Shown here piece after piece: positions 20,013-29,311 of a stretch of DNA of 64,000 nucleotides. The translations under genes were made by a program, and so were the position numbers. The stretch's first letter is position 1. Every line of letters starts with the position of its first letter. This DNA comes from Mesorhizobium sp. dw_380 (lineage in GTDB: Bacteria; Pseudomonadota; Alphaproteobacteria; Rhizobiales; Rhizobiaceae): positions 124,001 through 188,000 of the forward strand of contig NZ_JAFFIW010000006.1 of NCBI RefSeq assembly GCF_018588885.1, given 5' to 3'. A model generated the notes under the pieces. The model saw only the letters and a list, made by a program, of their open reading frames with translations. It was not told where the DNA came from and ran no database searches.

Positions 20013-20792
20013 ATGCTCGAGATCCGATCCGCGCGCAAAGTATTTTACAAGGGGCAGGCCGACGAGAAGGTCGCACTGGACGGCCTTGGCCTGTCGCTGG
20101 CCACAGGCGAGTTCGGCATCGTCATCGGCTCCAACGGGGCGGGCAAGAGCAGCATGCTCAACGCCATTTCCGGAGCTCTCATCCTCGATTCCGGCAAGAT
20201 CCTGATCAATGGCGCCGACGTTACAAACATGCCGGTGCACAAGCGTGCCGCACGACTGGCGCGCGTCTTCCAGGATCCGATGCGCGGCACCGCCGCCAGC
20301 ATGACCGTGGCGGAGAACATGCTGCTGGCCGATCTGCGCGGCCACAAACGCACCTTGCGGCAAGGGCTGAACGCCACGCGGCTTGCATCCTACAAGCAGC
20401 GCCTGTCGATATTGGGCCTCGGCCTCGAAAATCGTCTCGATACCCGCGTCGACCTGCTCTCGGGCGGGCAGCGGCAGTCCCTGTCGCTGATCATGGCGGT
20501 CGGTGGATCGCCTGATTTGCTGCTGCTCGACGAGCATACCGCGGCGCTCGATCCGCGCACGGCCGAGATCGTCATGCAGGCGACGGTGCGCGCCGTCAAC
20601 GCGCTGAAGCTGACCACCCTGATGGTGACCCACAACATGCAGCACGCCGTCGACTATGGCAGCCGGGTGATCATGCTCGACGCGGGTCGGGTCCTGCTGG
20701 AGGTCGCCGGCGAGGAGAAGGCCAGGGTCACGGTTATCGATCTGATCGGCCATTTTTCCGTCAAGACCGACCGCATGTTGCTGGCGAGCTGA
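20013..20792 (+). CDS. ABC transporter ATP-binding protein (TrpZ-like)
   Basis: Energises the importer whose binding protein and permease flank it. The 259-aa ATPase has Walker A GSNGAGKSS (K45), the signature LSGGQRQSLSL, Walker B LLLLDEH and the switch His in MVTHNMQHA. The ATG at 20013 follows an AGGAGG site. This ATPase type commonly pairs with TrpX-like binding proteins. Confidence 0.9.
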   Translation: MLEIRSARKVFYKGQADEKVALDGLGLSLATGEFGIVIGSNGAGKSSMLNAISGALILDSGKILINGADVTNMPVHKRAARLARVFQDPMRGTAASMTVAENMLLADLRGHKRTLRQGLNATRLASYKQRLSILGLGLENRLDTRVDLLSGGQRQSLSLIMAVGGSPDLLLLDEHTAALDPRTAEIVMQATVRAVNALKLTTLMVTHNMQHAVDYGSRVIMLDAGRVLLEVAGEEKARVTVIDLIGHFSVKTDRMLLAS

Positions 20793-20797
20793 TCACA

Positions 20798-21721
20798 ATG
20801 GGTTTTGTTGAGGACGTTCTTTCCAGCTTCATCTCGATCATGCCGGTTACCCTGGCGCAAAGCCTGATCCTGGCTTTTGTCGTGCTCGGGATCATGATCC
20901 CGTTTCGCATGCTGAATTTTCCCGATCTCACCAGCGAAGGCGCCTTTCCGCTGGGTGGCTGCGTCTGCGGCGTGCTGCTGGCAGCCGGAGCAGCGCCGCT
21001 GACCGGCATCCTGATCGCATTCGTAGCGGGCTTCGCGGCGGGCTGCTGCACCGCCTTCATCCATTTGCGCTTCCGCATCCACACGCTTCTTGCCGGCATC
21101 CTGATGATGACGATGCTCTACAGCATCAATCTGCGCATCATGGGCAAATCCAACCTGTCGGTTTTCGGCTCGCCCACCGTGTTCGACTGGGTGCCGTTCG
21201 CGCGGCCGGGCTTCCCGGCCAGCAAGATTGCCATCGCCGGCCTTCTCGCGCTCGTCGTCTTCGTGCTGCTCTACATGTTCTTCAGGACCGAGAAGGGGAC
21301 CGCGGTGCGCGCCGTGGGCGCCAATCCTGATATGGCCGAGGCTCAAGGCATCAATGTCTGGGCCGCGACCATAGGCGGTGTCGGGCTGGCGAGCGCATTT
21401 TCGGCCTCAAGCGGCGCGCTGATGGTGCAGTCGCAGGGCTTCGCGGATGTCAATATGGGGCTCGGGATTCTCATCAACGGCCTTGCCGCGCTGATGATCG
21501 GCGAAGCCGTTGTCGGCAAGCAGACCGTCTGGCGTCAGCTGCTGGCGCCTTTCGCTGGCGCGATCATCTACTACCAGCTGGTGTCGTTCTGCCTTGCCGC
21601 CGGCATGCCGCCTCCCGACCTGAAGCTTGCCACAGGCCTGTTCGTGCTTGCCATGCTTGCCCTGCCCAGCCTCAAGCGCAGCCGGGGACCCGCGCCCGCT
21701 CGCGAAGCCATTCGTGAATAA
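20798..21721 (+). CDS. ABC transporter permease (TrpY-like)
   Basis: Membrane component of the same importer. The 307-aa protein has about eight hydrophobic segments and the branched-chain-permease-like fold (MLNFPDLTSEGAFPLGGCVC; coupling segment EKGTAVRAVGANPDMAEAQG). It follows the ATPase gene by 5 bp and precedes kynU by 18 bp, so import and catabolism genes are co-transcribed. Confidence 0.9.
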   Translation: MGFVEDVLSSFISIMPVTLAQSLILAFVVLGIMIPFRMLNFPDLTSEGAFPLGGCVCGVLLAAGAAPLTGILIAFVAGFAAGCCTAFIHLRFRIHTLLAGILMMTMLYSINLRIMGKSNLSVFGSPTVFDWVPFARPGFPASKIAIAGLLALVVFVLLYMFFRTEKGTAVRAVGANPDMAEAQGINVWAATIGGVGLASAFSASSGALMVQSQGFADVNMGLGILINGLAALMIGEAVVGKQTVWRQLLAPFAGAIIYYQLVSFCLAAGMPPPDLKLATGLFVLAMLALPSLKRSRGPAPAREAIRE

Positions 21722-21739
21722 CCGAGGACATCACCAGTC

Positions 21740-22987
21740 ATGAACGCAATGCTCGACCTCGCGGCAGTCGAAGCCATGGATGCGGCGGATCCCCTGCGTG
21801 CCATGCGCGACCGGTTCACCTTGCCGGAAGGCGTGATCTATCTCGACGGCAATTCGCTGGGCGCCGCGGCACCCGCCGTCTTCAACGAGCTGCAGAAAGC
21901 AGCGACCCAGGAATGGGCGCAGGACCTGATCCGCGCCTGGAACACCGCCGGTTGGTTTGACATGCCGGTCGCGCTTGGTGACCAGCTCGGACGCCTGATC
22001 GGCGCCGCCCCAGGCCAGACGGTGGTTTGCGACACGACCTCGATCAACATCTACAAGGTGCTGCATGCGGCACTCGGCATGCGGCCGGACCGGTCGGTCA
22101 TCATCGCCGAAGGCGACAGCTTTCCGACCGACCTCTATATGGCCGAAGGCGTGGCCTCGACGCGACCGGGTACGATGCTGCGGCTCGAGGGCGTCGATGC
22201 GCCAACCATCGAAGAACTGATCGACGAGCGCGTCGCGGTCATCCTGGTCAACCACGTCAACTACAAATCCGGGCAACTGCGCGACATGGCCGCGCTGACG
22301 CGCAAGGCCCACCAGGCCGGCGCGCTGATCGTCTGGGATCTCTGCCACAGCGCCGGTGCCCTGCCGGTCGAGCTCGACAGTGCCAACGCCGATTTCGCCA
22401 TCGGCTGCAGCTACAAATATCTCAATGGCGGTCCGGGCGCGCCGGCCTTCATCTATGCCGCAAAGCGCCATCACGGCGAGGTCCACCAGCCGCTGAGCGG
22501 CTGGTGGGGGCATGCACGACCCTTCGCCTTCGAACAGGGTTTTGCTGCCGGCAGCGGCATCCGCCGGTTCCTGTGCGGTACGCAGCCTGTGCTCTCGATG
22601 CGGGCGCTGAAGGGAGCGCTGGATATTTGGGACGATGTCGACATTGCAGAGGTGCGCAGGAAGAGCATCGCGCTCACCGACCTGTTCATCCGGCTCGTCG
22701 AAACCAGGTGCGGTCCTTACGGCCTTGAATTGGAAAGCCCGCGAGACGGCAATGCGCGCGGCAGCCAGGTGTCGTTCCTTCATCCGCATGGCTACCAGGT
22801 GATGCGGGCCTTGATCGAGCGCGGCGTGATCGGCGATTTCCGCGCGCCCTCGACCATCCGCTTCGGCTTCACGCCGCTCTATGTCGGCTACAAGGATGTC
22901 TGGCAGGCTGTCGAAGTGCTGGAGGACATTTTGCGCACGGGCGCCTGGCAGGAAGCACGCTTCGCGGTCAAGACGGCGGTGACCTGA
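21740..22987 (+). CDS. kynU: Kynureninase
   Basis: PLP enzyme that splits kynurenine into anthranilate and alanine. The 415-aa protein shows LPEGVIYLDGNSLGAAAP near the start, the WDLCHSAGALPVEL segment with the PLP-contacting Asp and His, and the PLP-binding lysine in GCSYKYLNGGPG (K226). It lies in one transcription unit with the TrpX-type importer and converges on the tryptophan 2,3-dioxygenase gene, which fits tryptophan breakdown. Confidence 0.95.
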   Translation: MNAMLDLAAVEAMDAADPLRAMRDRFTLPEGVIYLDGNSLGAAAPAVFNELQKAATQEWAQDLIRAWNTAGWFDMPVALGDQLGRLIGAAPGQTVVCDTTSINIYKVLHAALGMRPDRSVIIAEGDSFPTDLYMAEGVASTRPGTMLRLEGVDAPTIEELIDERVAVILVNHVNYKSGQLRDMAALTRKAHQAGALIVWDLCHSAGALPVELDSANADFAIGCSYKYLNGGPGAPAFIYAAKRHHGEVHQPLSGWWGHARPFAFEQGFAAGSGIRRFLCGTQPVLSMRALKGALDIWDDVDIAEVRRKSIALTDLFIRLVETRCGPYGLELESPRDGNARGSQVSFLHPHGYQVMRALIERGVIGDFRAPSTIRFGFTPLYVGYKDVWQAVEVLEDILRTGAWQEARFAVKTAVT

Positions 22988-23055
22988 AAAGCCAGCGCAA
23001 TACCAGGAAAAGTGTGACGCGGTTTTCCCTACGGAATTGCGTCAAAACAAAAGAG

Positions 23056-23892
23056 TCAGAGCCGGGTACGGACCGTCCAGAGTTCTGGAAACAGGACGAC
23101 TTCGAGCATCTTCTTGAGATAAGAGGCGCCTGATGTGCCGCCGGTGCCGCGCTTCAGGCCGATGATTCGTTCAACTGTCGTGACGTGGTTGAAGCGCCAG
23201 CGGCGGAAATAATCCTCGAAATCGACCAGCTTCTCGGCCAGTTCATAGAACATCCAGTAGCGCTGCGGGTCGCGGTATACGGTCTGCCACGCGACCATGA
23301 CCTCTTCGTTCTCGGTTCGCGTCTCGCGCCAGTCGGTGCGCCTGGCATCGGCGCCGATGTCGAAGCCGTTGCGCGCCAGAAGCAGCAAGGCTTCATCGTA
23401 GAGCGACGGCTCGGCCAGGATCGCCTCCAGCCTGTCGGTGAGTTCCGGCCGGTGCTTGTGGGGCCCGAGCATTGCGAGATTGCGGTTGCCAGCCATGAAC
23501 TCGATGGCGCGATACTGCCAGGACTGAAAGCCGGAGGACTGGCCGAGGGCGTCGCGGAACTCCGTGTATTCGCTTGGTGTCATCGTGCGCAGCACGTCCC
23601 AGGCGTTGTTGAGCTGCTCGAAGATACGGGCGACGCGCGACAGCATCTTGAAGCTCGGCTCGAGGCGATCGGCACGGATGGAGCGGATCGCGGCGCCGAT
23701 CTCATGCAAAGCGAGCTTCATCCACAATTCCGAGGTCTGGTGCTGGATGATGAACAGCATCTCGTCATGCGCCGAGGACAGCGGCGTTTGCGCCTCGAGC
23801 ACCTTCTCCAGGTGCAGATAGTCGCTGTAGGACATGCGCTCCGTGAACGACATCTGCGCGCCTTCGGACGCCGGATCGTAGGGTTCGCTCAA
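23056..23892 (-). CDS. kynA: Tryptophan 2,3-dioxygenase
   Basis: Haem enzyme that oxidises L-tryptophan to N-formylkynurenine. The 278-aa product has the family motifs [30 protein letters not shown] (haem-pocket His and substrate contacts) and the C-terminal [15 protein letters not shown]. It overlaps the CoA-ligase gene upstream by 4 bp, so the two are coupled. Convergent with kynU across 68 bp, in which no clear terminator is seen. Confidence 0.96.
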   Translation of the reverse strand: MSEPYDPASEGAQMSFTERMSYSDYLHLEKVLEAQTPLSSAHDEMLFIIQHQTSELWMKLALHEIGAAIRSIRADRLEPSFKMLSRVARIFEQLNNAWDVLRTMTPSEYTEFRDALGQSSGFQSWQYRAIEFMAGNRNLAMLGPHKHRPELTDRLEAILAEPSLYDEALLLLARNGFDIGADARRTDWRETRTENEEVMVAWQTVYRDPQRYWMFYELAEKLVDFEDYFRRWRFNHVTTVERIIGLKRGTGGTSGASYLKKMLEVVLFPELWTVRTRL

Positions 23893-25514
23893 TTGATTTT
23901 CTCCGTGCGCAGCCGGAAGCGCTGGATCTTGCCGGTCTGGGTCTTGGGCAGCGCGGCGATGAATTTCACCGATCGCGGATATTTATAGGGCGCGATGGTG
24001 GCCTTGACGTGGTCCTGCAGGCGCTTGATGGTCAATGCGTCGGGCGAAACACCTTGAACCAGCACGACATGCGCCTCGACGATCTGGCCGCGCTCGGCAT
24101 CATCGGCACCGATCACAGCGCATTCGGCGACATCGGGATGCGACAGCAGCGCCGCCTCGACCTCGGGGCCGGCTATGTTGTAGCCGGCGCTGACGATCAT
24201 GTCGTCGGAGCGCGCGGCGAAATGGAAGAAGCCGTCCTCATCCTGCGTGAAGGTGTCGCCGGTGAGGTTCCAGCCGTCGCGAACATAGTCCTTCTGCCTG
24301 TCATCGGCCATGTAGCGGCAGCCGGTCGGCCCGCGCACCGCCAGCCTGCCGGTCTCGCCGCGCGGCACCTCGCGCATCTCGTCGTCGACGATGCGCGCTT
24401 CGTAGCCGCCTACCGGTTTGCCGGTCGATGCGGGCTTCATGTCGTCAAAACGGTTGGAGATGAAGATGTGCAGCATTTCGGTTGCGCCGATGCCGTCGAG
24501 GATCGGCTTGCCGGTCTTTTTCGTCCACTCATCGAAGACCGGAGCCGGTAATGTCTCGCCGGCCGAAACGGCGACACGCAGCGACGACAGGTCGGCCCCT
24601 TCATCCATGGCCTTCAGCATGGCGCGGTAAGCTGTCGGCGCGGTGAAGGAAATAGTCGCTTTGTAGGTCTCGATGATGTGGACCATGTTGGGTGGCGTCG
24701 CTTGTTCCAGCAGCGTCGCCGCCGCGCCGAAGCGCAGCGGAAAGATGGCAAGCCCGCCAAGCCCGAAGGTGAAGGCGAGCGGCGGCGAGCCGACAAAGAT
24801 GTCGTCCGGCGTCACCTGCAGGATCTCGCGGGCATAGGCGTCGGCGATGATCAGCAGGTCGCGGTGGAAATGCATCGTCGCCTTCGGCACGCCCGTCGTG
24901 CCCGAGGTGAAGCCGAGCAGCGCGACATCGTCGCGGCCGGTGTTGACGGAGGTGAAGGTGACCGGCTTGTCGAGGGCGGCGCGATCGAGTTCGGCATCAT
25001 GGTTGGCGGTGCCGTCGAAGCCGATGACCTGCTTCAGGAACATGCTGTCCTTGGCACAGGCGGTCATCTCGTCCATCAGCCTTGTGTCGCAGAGCGCGAT
25101 CGTTATTTCCGCCTTGTCGACGATCTTGGCGAGTTCGCCGGCGCGCAGCATCGGCATGGTGTTGACCACGACGGCGCCGACCTTGGTGGCGGCCAGCCAG
25201 CAGGCGACCATGGCAGGGTTGTTGGCGGAACGGATCAGCACCCGGTTGCCCGGCTTCACGCCATAATTCTCGACCAGCGCGTGCGCCAGCCTGTTCGTCC
25301 AGTCGGACAGCTCCTTGTAGGTGCGGCGGCGGCCATTGCCGATCAGGGCGGTGTGGTCACCAAGGCCTTTCTGCACCAGCCTGTCGGTCAGTTCGACACC
25401 GGCGTTGAGGTGTTCTGGATATTCAAAACCGTCGAGCAGGAAATCAGGCCATTGATCCGGCGGCGGCAGGTGATCGCGCGTGAACGTGTCGATATGCGCT
25501 GAAGGCCCAAGCAT
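23889..25514 (-). CDS. AMP-dependent acyl-CoA ligase, probably 2-aminobenzoate (anthranilate)-CoA ligase
   Basis: Activates an aromatic acid to its CoA thioester via an acyl-adenylate. The 541-aa protein has the adenylate-forming motif [12 protein letters not shown], the [12 protein letters not shown] motif, the [15 protein letters not shown] hinge region and the catalytic C-terminal Lys in [11 protein letters not shown]. It is coupled to kynA and next to kynureninase, which releases anthranilate, so anthranilate is the likeliest substrate; benzoate-type acids are the alternative. ATG 25514 begins [11 protein letters not shown]; longer in-frame extensions look non-coding. Confidence 0.82.
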   Translation of the reverse strand: MLGPSAHIDTFTRDHLPPPDQWPDFLLDGFEYPEHLNAGVELTDRLVQKGLGDHTALIGNGRRRTYKELSDWTNRLAHALVENYGVKPGNRVLIRSANNPAMVACWLAATKVGAVVVNTMPMLRAGELAKIVDKAEITIALCDTRLMDEMTACAKDSMFLKQVIGFDGTANHDAELDRAALDKPVTFTSVNTGRDDVALLGFTSGTTGVPKATMHFHRDLLIIADAYAREILQVTPDDIFVGSPPLAFTFGLGGLAIFPLRFGAAATLLEQATPPNMVHIIETYKATISFTAPTAYRAMLKAMDEGADLSSLRVAVSAGETLPAPVFDEWTKKTGKPILDGIGATEMLHIFISNRFDDMKPASTGKPVGGYEARIVDDEMREVPRGETGRLAVRGPTGCRYMADDRQKDYVRDGWNLTGDTFTQDEDGFFHFAARSDDMIVSAGYNIAGPEVEAALLSHPDVAECAVIGADDAERGQIVEAHVVLVQGVSPDALTIKRLQDHVKATIAPYKYPRSVKFIAALPKTQTGKIQRFRLRTEKIN

Positions 25515-25827
25515 GTCGCCGCTATCCTGTCTGCTACCCGGCCGATGCATAACGCGTCGGGCCTGAGGTGGTGGATCTGAAGTTCCTGTCTTTCGTGGAG
25601 GGTTTCGTGCTGCCGGTTGCACCTGCTCGATCATTCCATCCAAAAAGGATGAACATCCGCAGGTACCGCAGCACAGCAGACCTCCCATTTTGTCGGCTGT
25701 TCCGCAGGCAGGATCGCACCAGTCGAAATTTGTTTCAAGCCTAAAATGTTTTACTCTGGAGCATTGACGCATGGCATGGCGGCGGCCATTGCTAGCGCTG
25801 AAATGATGCCACTCGGGGAGAGAGCCG
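25515..25827. other. Divergent promoter region between CoA ligase and hydrolase genes
   Basis: No supported gene lies in these 313 bp. An AT-rich stretch at 25727-25753 (around TTTCAAGCCTAAAATG) stands out from the GC-rich surroundings and is a possible operator or promoter for the rightward hydrolase gene. No clean palindrome or -35/-10 pair could be defended. Confidence 0.4.
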
Positions 25828-26658
25828 ATGCCTAGACATCGCATTGCCGATTGGGACAATGCCTACGCCAATGGCGCGAATATCGCCGGCAGCGACCGTT
25901 GGCCGGCTGCCTGGGCGGAACCGGCGCAAGCGTTTCGTGACATGCTGTCGGCGCAGGGCCGGGCACGCATCGACATCGCCTATGGCGACCGACCGCGCAA
26001 TCGCTTCGATCTTTTCCTGCCCGAGGCCGCTCCCAAGGGGCTCGTGGTGTTCATCCATGGCGGTTACTGGCTGGAGTCCGACAAGAGCGGCTGGTCGCAC
26101 CTCGCCAAGGGCGCGGTCAGCAGCGGTTTCGCCGTGGCGATGCCGTCCTACACGCTGTGCCCGGACATACGCATCGCCGGTATCGTCCGCGAAATCGGCG
26201 CGGCGATCGGCAAGGCGGCGGCAATGGTCGGGGGACCGTTGATGCTTACCGGGCATTCGGCCGGCGGACATCTCGCCACTCGAATGGTGACCATATCAAC
26301 GCCTCTGGCCGCCGAGGTGGCAAAGCGCATACGTCATGTCGTTTCGATTTCAGGTCTCCATGACCTGCGTCCGTTGATGCGCACCGGCATGAACGCGGCG
26401 CTGGCAATCGACGAGGCCGAGGCCCAGGCCGAAAGCCCGGCGTTGCTGCGCCCCATGGATGGTGTGCGTCTCACCTGCTGGGCCGGCGGCGGCGAGCGTT
26501 CCGAGTTCCTGCGCCAGAATGCGTTGCTTGCCAACATCTGGACCGGCCTTGGCGCCACGACCAGCGCCGTGGTCGAACCCGACCGGCATCATTTCGATAT
26601 CGTCGAAGGACTGGCAGATCCGGCGCATCCACTGGCGCGGGCCTTGATCTCGGAATAG
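25828..26658 (+). CDS. Alpha/beta hydrolase, probable kynurenine formamidase
   Basis: The 276-aa hydrolase has the oxyanion-hole motif HGGYW (H77) and the nucleophile elbow GHSAGG (S144), with a C-terminal His in DRHHFDIVEGL. The HGG-x-W pattern is shared with AFMID-type arylformamidases, which hydrolyse N-formylkynurenine to kynurenine. That is the step missing between the neighbouring kynA and kynU products. The role is therefore well supported by context but not proven; a general esterase is the alternative. Confidence 0.78.
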   Translation: MPRHRIADWDNAYANGANIAGSDRWPAAWAEPAQAFRDMLSAQGRARIDIAYGDRPRNRFDLFLPEAAPKGLVVFIHGGYWLESDKSGWSHLAKGAVSSGFAVAMPSYTLCPDIRIAGIVREIGAAIGKAAAMVGGPLMLTGHSAGGHLATRMVTISTPLAAEVAKRIRHVVSISGLHDLRPLMRTGMNAALAIDEAEAQAESPALLRPMDGVRLTCWAGGGERSEFLRQNALLANIWTGLGATTSAVVEPDRHHFDIVEGLADPAHPLARALISE

Positions 26659-26705
26659 CCGGGATCATTTTGTTTTGTGATCATTTGTCTTTATAAGGCA
26701 GTTCT

Positions 26706-27911
26706 TCAGCGCAACATCAGGACGTTGCAAGCGTCCCCAGCAGCCGCCGCAGGCGCAAACGGCGTCCGCACGATCAGCCCGTTGGCGTCGGCCAGCATCC
26801 TCAGCATCGAGGAATCCTGGATGCTGAACGGCGTCGCGACCAGTACGCGATCGTCTTCCCTGACCACCGCCCGCACATAATCCTGGCGCCGGTCATTGGC
26901 CGCCATTGCGGCGCCCAACCGGACTTGACGGATGTCTTGGCGATAATCGCGGCCGCCAAGCCTCGCCAGAAGCGGCTTCAGGAACAATTGCGAACAGACC
27001 AGGCTTGCCACCGGGTTGCCGGGCAGGCCGATGCATCTGATCTTGCCGAGACGCCCGAACATCAGCGGTTTGCCCGGGCGCATGGCGATCTTCCAGAAGC
27101 CGAGCGCCATGCCTTCGCCGGTCAGCACGTCATGGATCAGGTCGTGGTCGCCCACCGAGGCGCCACCAAGCGTGACGATCACATCCGCACCAGCGACGAC
27201 CGCTTTTTGCACCAGCGCAGCAATCGCATCCTTGCGATCGGCGGCAATACCGAGATCGAGCGCGCGGGCGCCGACCGATTGCGCGACGGCGGCGACGCCA
27301 TAGGCATTGGACGAGATGATCTGGTCCGGTCCGAGTTCGCTGCCGGGCGGCAACAACTCGTCCCCGGTGGCGATGATGGCGACCAGCGGACGTTTCACCA
27401 CGCTCACGCTGGGATGATTGGCCGACGCCGTCAGCGACAGCGCCGCAGGGTCGAGCAAGCGGCCTTTCTCCAGCAGGACGTCGCCGTTGGTGAAGTCGAG
27501 GCCGATACGGCGGATGTTGCGTCCCTCTGCGGTGGGCTCGATCACTTCGATATCGCCACCGCCGAGATCCCGGACATTTTCCTGGATGACGATGGTATCG
27601 GCGCCGTCGGGCAGCGGCGCGCCGGTGAAGATGCGCACCGCTTGGCGCTTGCCAACGGTGCCGTAAAAGCCGCGCCCGGCCGGCGCCATGCCGATCACCG
27701 AGAGTTTTGATGGCACCAACGCCACATCGGTTGCCCGCACCGCATAACCGTCCATGGCCGAGGCGTTGAAGGGCGGCTGGGTGCGAAGTGCCACGACCGG
27801 CTCCGCCAGCACCCGATCAGCCGCCTCGATGAGAGGGACGCTTTCGCCGGCCAGCGGTGCGGCACCGTCAAGCAGCCGTTCGAGCGCTTCCGCTACCGGA
27901 ACCAGGGCCAT
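26706..27911 (-). CDS. moeA: Molybdopterin molybdotransferase
   Basis: Inserts molybdate into adenylated molybdopterin to form molybdenum cofactor. The 401-aa protein has the family segments PPFNASAMDGYAVRA and RIFTGAPLPDGADTIV, and the molybdate/MPT-binding motif TLGGASVGDHDLI. Its start (ATG 27911) overlaps the moaC stop by one base. In related genomes moeA sits directly beside lexA; here 9 kb of other genes lie between them. Confidence 0.95.
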   Translation of the reverse strand: MALVPVAEALERLLDGAAPLAGESVPLIEAADRVLAEPVVALRTQPPFNASAMDGYAVRATDVALVPSKLSVIGMAPAGRGFYGTVGKRQAVRIFTGAPLPDGADTIVIQENVRDLGGGDIEVIEPTAEGRNIRRIGLDFTNGDVLLEKGRLLDPAALSLTASANHPSVSVVKRPLVAIIATGDELLPPGSELGPDQIISSNAYGVAAVAQSVGARALDLGIAADRKDAIAALVQKAVVAGADVIVTLGGASVGDHDLIHDVLTGEGMALGFWKIAMRPGKPLMFGRLGKIRCIGLPGNPVASLVCSQLFLKPLLARLGGRDYRQDIRQVRLGAAMAANDRRQDYVRAVVREDDRVLVATPFSIQDSSMLRMLADANGLIVRTPFAPAAAAGDACNVLMLR

Positions 27912-28393
27912 CAGGCGTTGGCCTTGTAGTCGCCGGACTTGCCGCCGGTCTTTTCAACCAGACGGATGCCGGAGATGATCATGGCGCGGTCCACCGCCTT
28001 GGCCATGTCATAAATGGTCAGGCAGGCCACTGAAGCGGCGGTCAGCGCTTCCATCTCGACGCCGGTCTTGCCGGTGACACGCGCCAATGCGGTGACTTTC
28101 AGGCCAGGCAAGGCATGGTCCGGTTCGATGTCGACGGAAACCTTGGTCAAGAGCAGCGGATGACAGAGCGGGATCAGCTCATGCGTCTTCTTCGCCGCCA
28201 TGATGCCGGCGATGCGCGCGGTACCGAGGACGTCGCCTTTTTTGGCATTGCCGGCGAGAATGGTTTTCAACGTCTCAGGCTTCATCGAGACGAAACCCTC
28301 GGCGATCGCGGTGCGCGTCGTCTCTTGCTTGTCGCCGACATCGACCATGTTGGCCTCGCCTTGCGCGCCGAGATGGGTGAGGGCGGCGGCCAT
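27911..28393 (-). CDS. moaC: Cyclic pyranopterin monophosphate synthase
   Basis: Converts the MoaA product into cyclic pyranopterin monophosphate in molybdenum cofactor synthesis. The 160-aa protein has the conserved [14 protein letters not shown] start region, the [10 protein letters not shown] motif and the C-terminal MAKAVDRAM...KTGGKSG segment. ATG 28393 fits the family start ([16 protein letters not shown]). It follows trpC across a mosaic repeat and is coupled to moeA. Confidence 0.96.
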   Translation of the reverse strand: MAAALTHLGAQGEANMVDVGDKQETTRTAIAEGFVSMKPETLKTILAGNAKKGDVLGTARIAGIMAAKKTHELIPLCHPLLLTKVSVDIEPDHALPGLKVTALARVTGKTGVEMEALTAASVACLTIYDMAKAVDRAMIISGIRLVEKTGGKSGDYKANA

Positions 28394-28406
28394 CGTCAGA
28401 CAGCCA

Positions 28407-28508
28407 TAGAGCGACGTGCGTCCATTCGGACGCACAAAGTGCGCTCTATCACTTTGAATCTATGCATCGTGCTCTCCGAAAATCGATTCCGATTTTCGGG
28501 CCGATGCA
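28407..28508. repeat. RIME-like mosaic palindromic element at the trpC-moaC junction
   Basis: Two palindromes are joined by a short linker. The first (28407-28448) has outer arms TAGAGCG / CGCTCTA and an inner perfect stem GTGCGTCC / GGACGCAC. The second (28463-28508) has outer arms TGCATCG / CGATGCA and an inner perfect 10-bp stem CCGAAAATCG / CGATTTTCGG. At about 102 bp with two large palindromes it resembles the rhizobial RIME family, as recalled from the literature. The second palindrome is translated as the last residues of TrpC. Confidence 0.7.
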
Positions 28509-29308
28509 TCCGCAGCCTTGCCCGTCAGCAGCAGGCGCGTGGCCAACGTGACGTCCTGTTGCCGCATCAGGCTCTCGCCGACAAGGAAGGTGCCGATGTC
28601 GCTCTTTTGCAATCTGAGGCAATCGTCATGCGTGAAAATACCGCTCTCGCTGACCAGCAGACGATCGGCCGGCACCATCGACGCCAGTCGCTCGGAGGTC
28701 TGGAGACTGGTCTCGAATGTCCTGAGATTGCGGTTGTTGATGCCGATCAGTTGCGATGACAGCTTTAGCGCGCGCTCCGTCTCGGCCTCGTCATGCACCT
28801 CGATCAGCGCGTCCATGCCGAGGTCGAATGCCGTCGCTTCAAGCTCGCCCGCCAGATGATCATCGACGCTGGCCATGATGATCAGGATGGCATCAGCCCC
28901 CCAGGCGCGCGCCTCATGGACCTGGTAGGGGTCGAACAGGAAATCCTTGCGTAGTGCGGGCAGGGCGGTGGCTGCCCTTGCCTTGGTGAGAAATTCCGGA
29001 GCGCCCTGGAAGGACGGTGCATCGGTCAGGACCGAGAGGCAGGCGGCGCCGCCTTTCTCATAGGCCCGCGCCAATGCCGGCGGATCGAAATCGGCACGGA
29101 TCAGCCCCTTGGAGGGGCTCGCCTTCTTGATTTCGGCGATCAGGGCGAAGCCGCCCGATCTGCGCTTCGCCTCGAGTGCCGCAAGAAAACCACGCGGTGC
29201 GTCGGCATCCTTCGCCCGTGCCTTGATCTCGGCCAGCGGCATGCGCGCCTTGGCGGCCGCGATCTCGTCGCGCTTGTAGGCTTCGATCTTGCGCAGAATG
29301 TCAGACAC
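28460..29308 (-). CDS. trpC: Indole-3-glycerol phosphate synthase
   Basis: Makes indole-3-glycerol phosphate in tryptophan biosynthesis. The 282-aa TIM-barrel enzyme has the catalytic [11 protein letters not shown] motif, [12 protein letters not shown], the NNRNLRTFE segment and [11 protein letters not shown]. The final 15 or so residues ([16 protein letters not shown]) are encoded by a palindromic repeat rather than family sequence and extend the barrel by that amount. It is 3 bp downstream of trpD. Confidence 0.96.
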   Translation of the reverse strand: MSDILRKIEAYKRDEIAAAKARMPLAEIKARAKDADAPRGFLAALEAKRRSGGFALIAEIKKASPSKGLIRADFDPPALARAYEKGGAACLSVLTDAPSFQGAPEFLTKARAATALPALRKDFLFDPYQVHEARAWGADAILIIMASVDDHLAGELEATAFDLGMDALIEVHDEAETERALKLSSQLIGINNRNLRTFETSLQTSERLASMVPADRLLVSESGIFTHDDCLRLQKSDIGTFLVGESLMRQQDVTLATRLLLTGKAADASARKSESIFGEHDA

Positions 29309-29311
29309 GGT

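Noticed and set aside
17680..26705. Integrative element with attachment sites around the tryptophan block
   Set aside because: No integrase, transposase, tRNA edge or flanking direct repeat was seen, so only a synteny break is reported.
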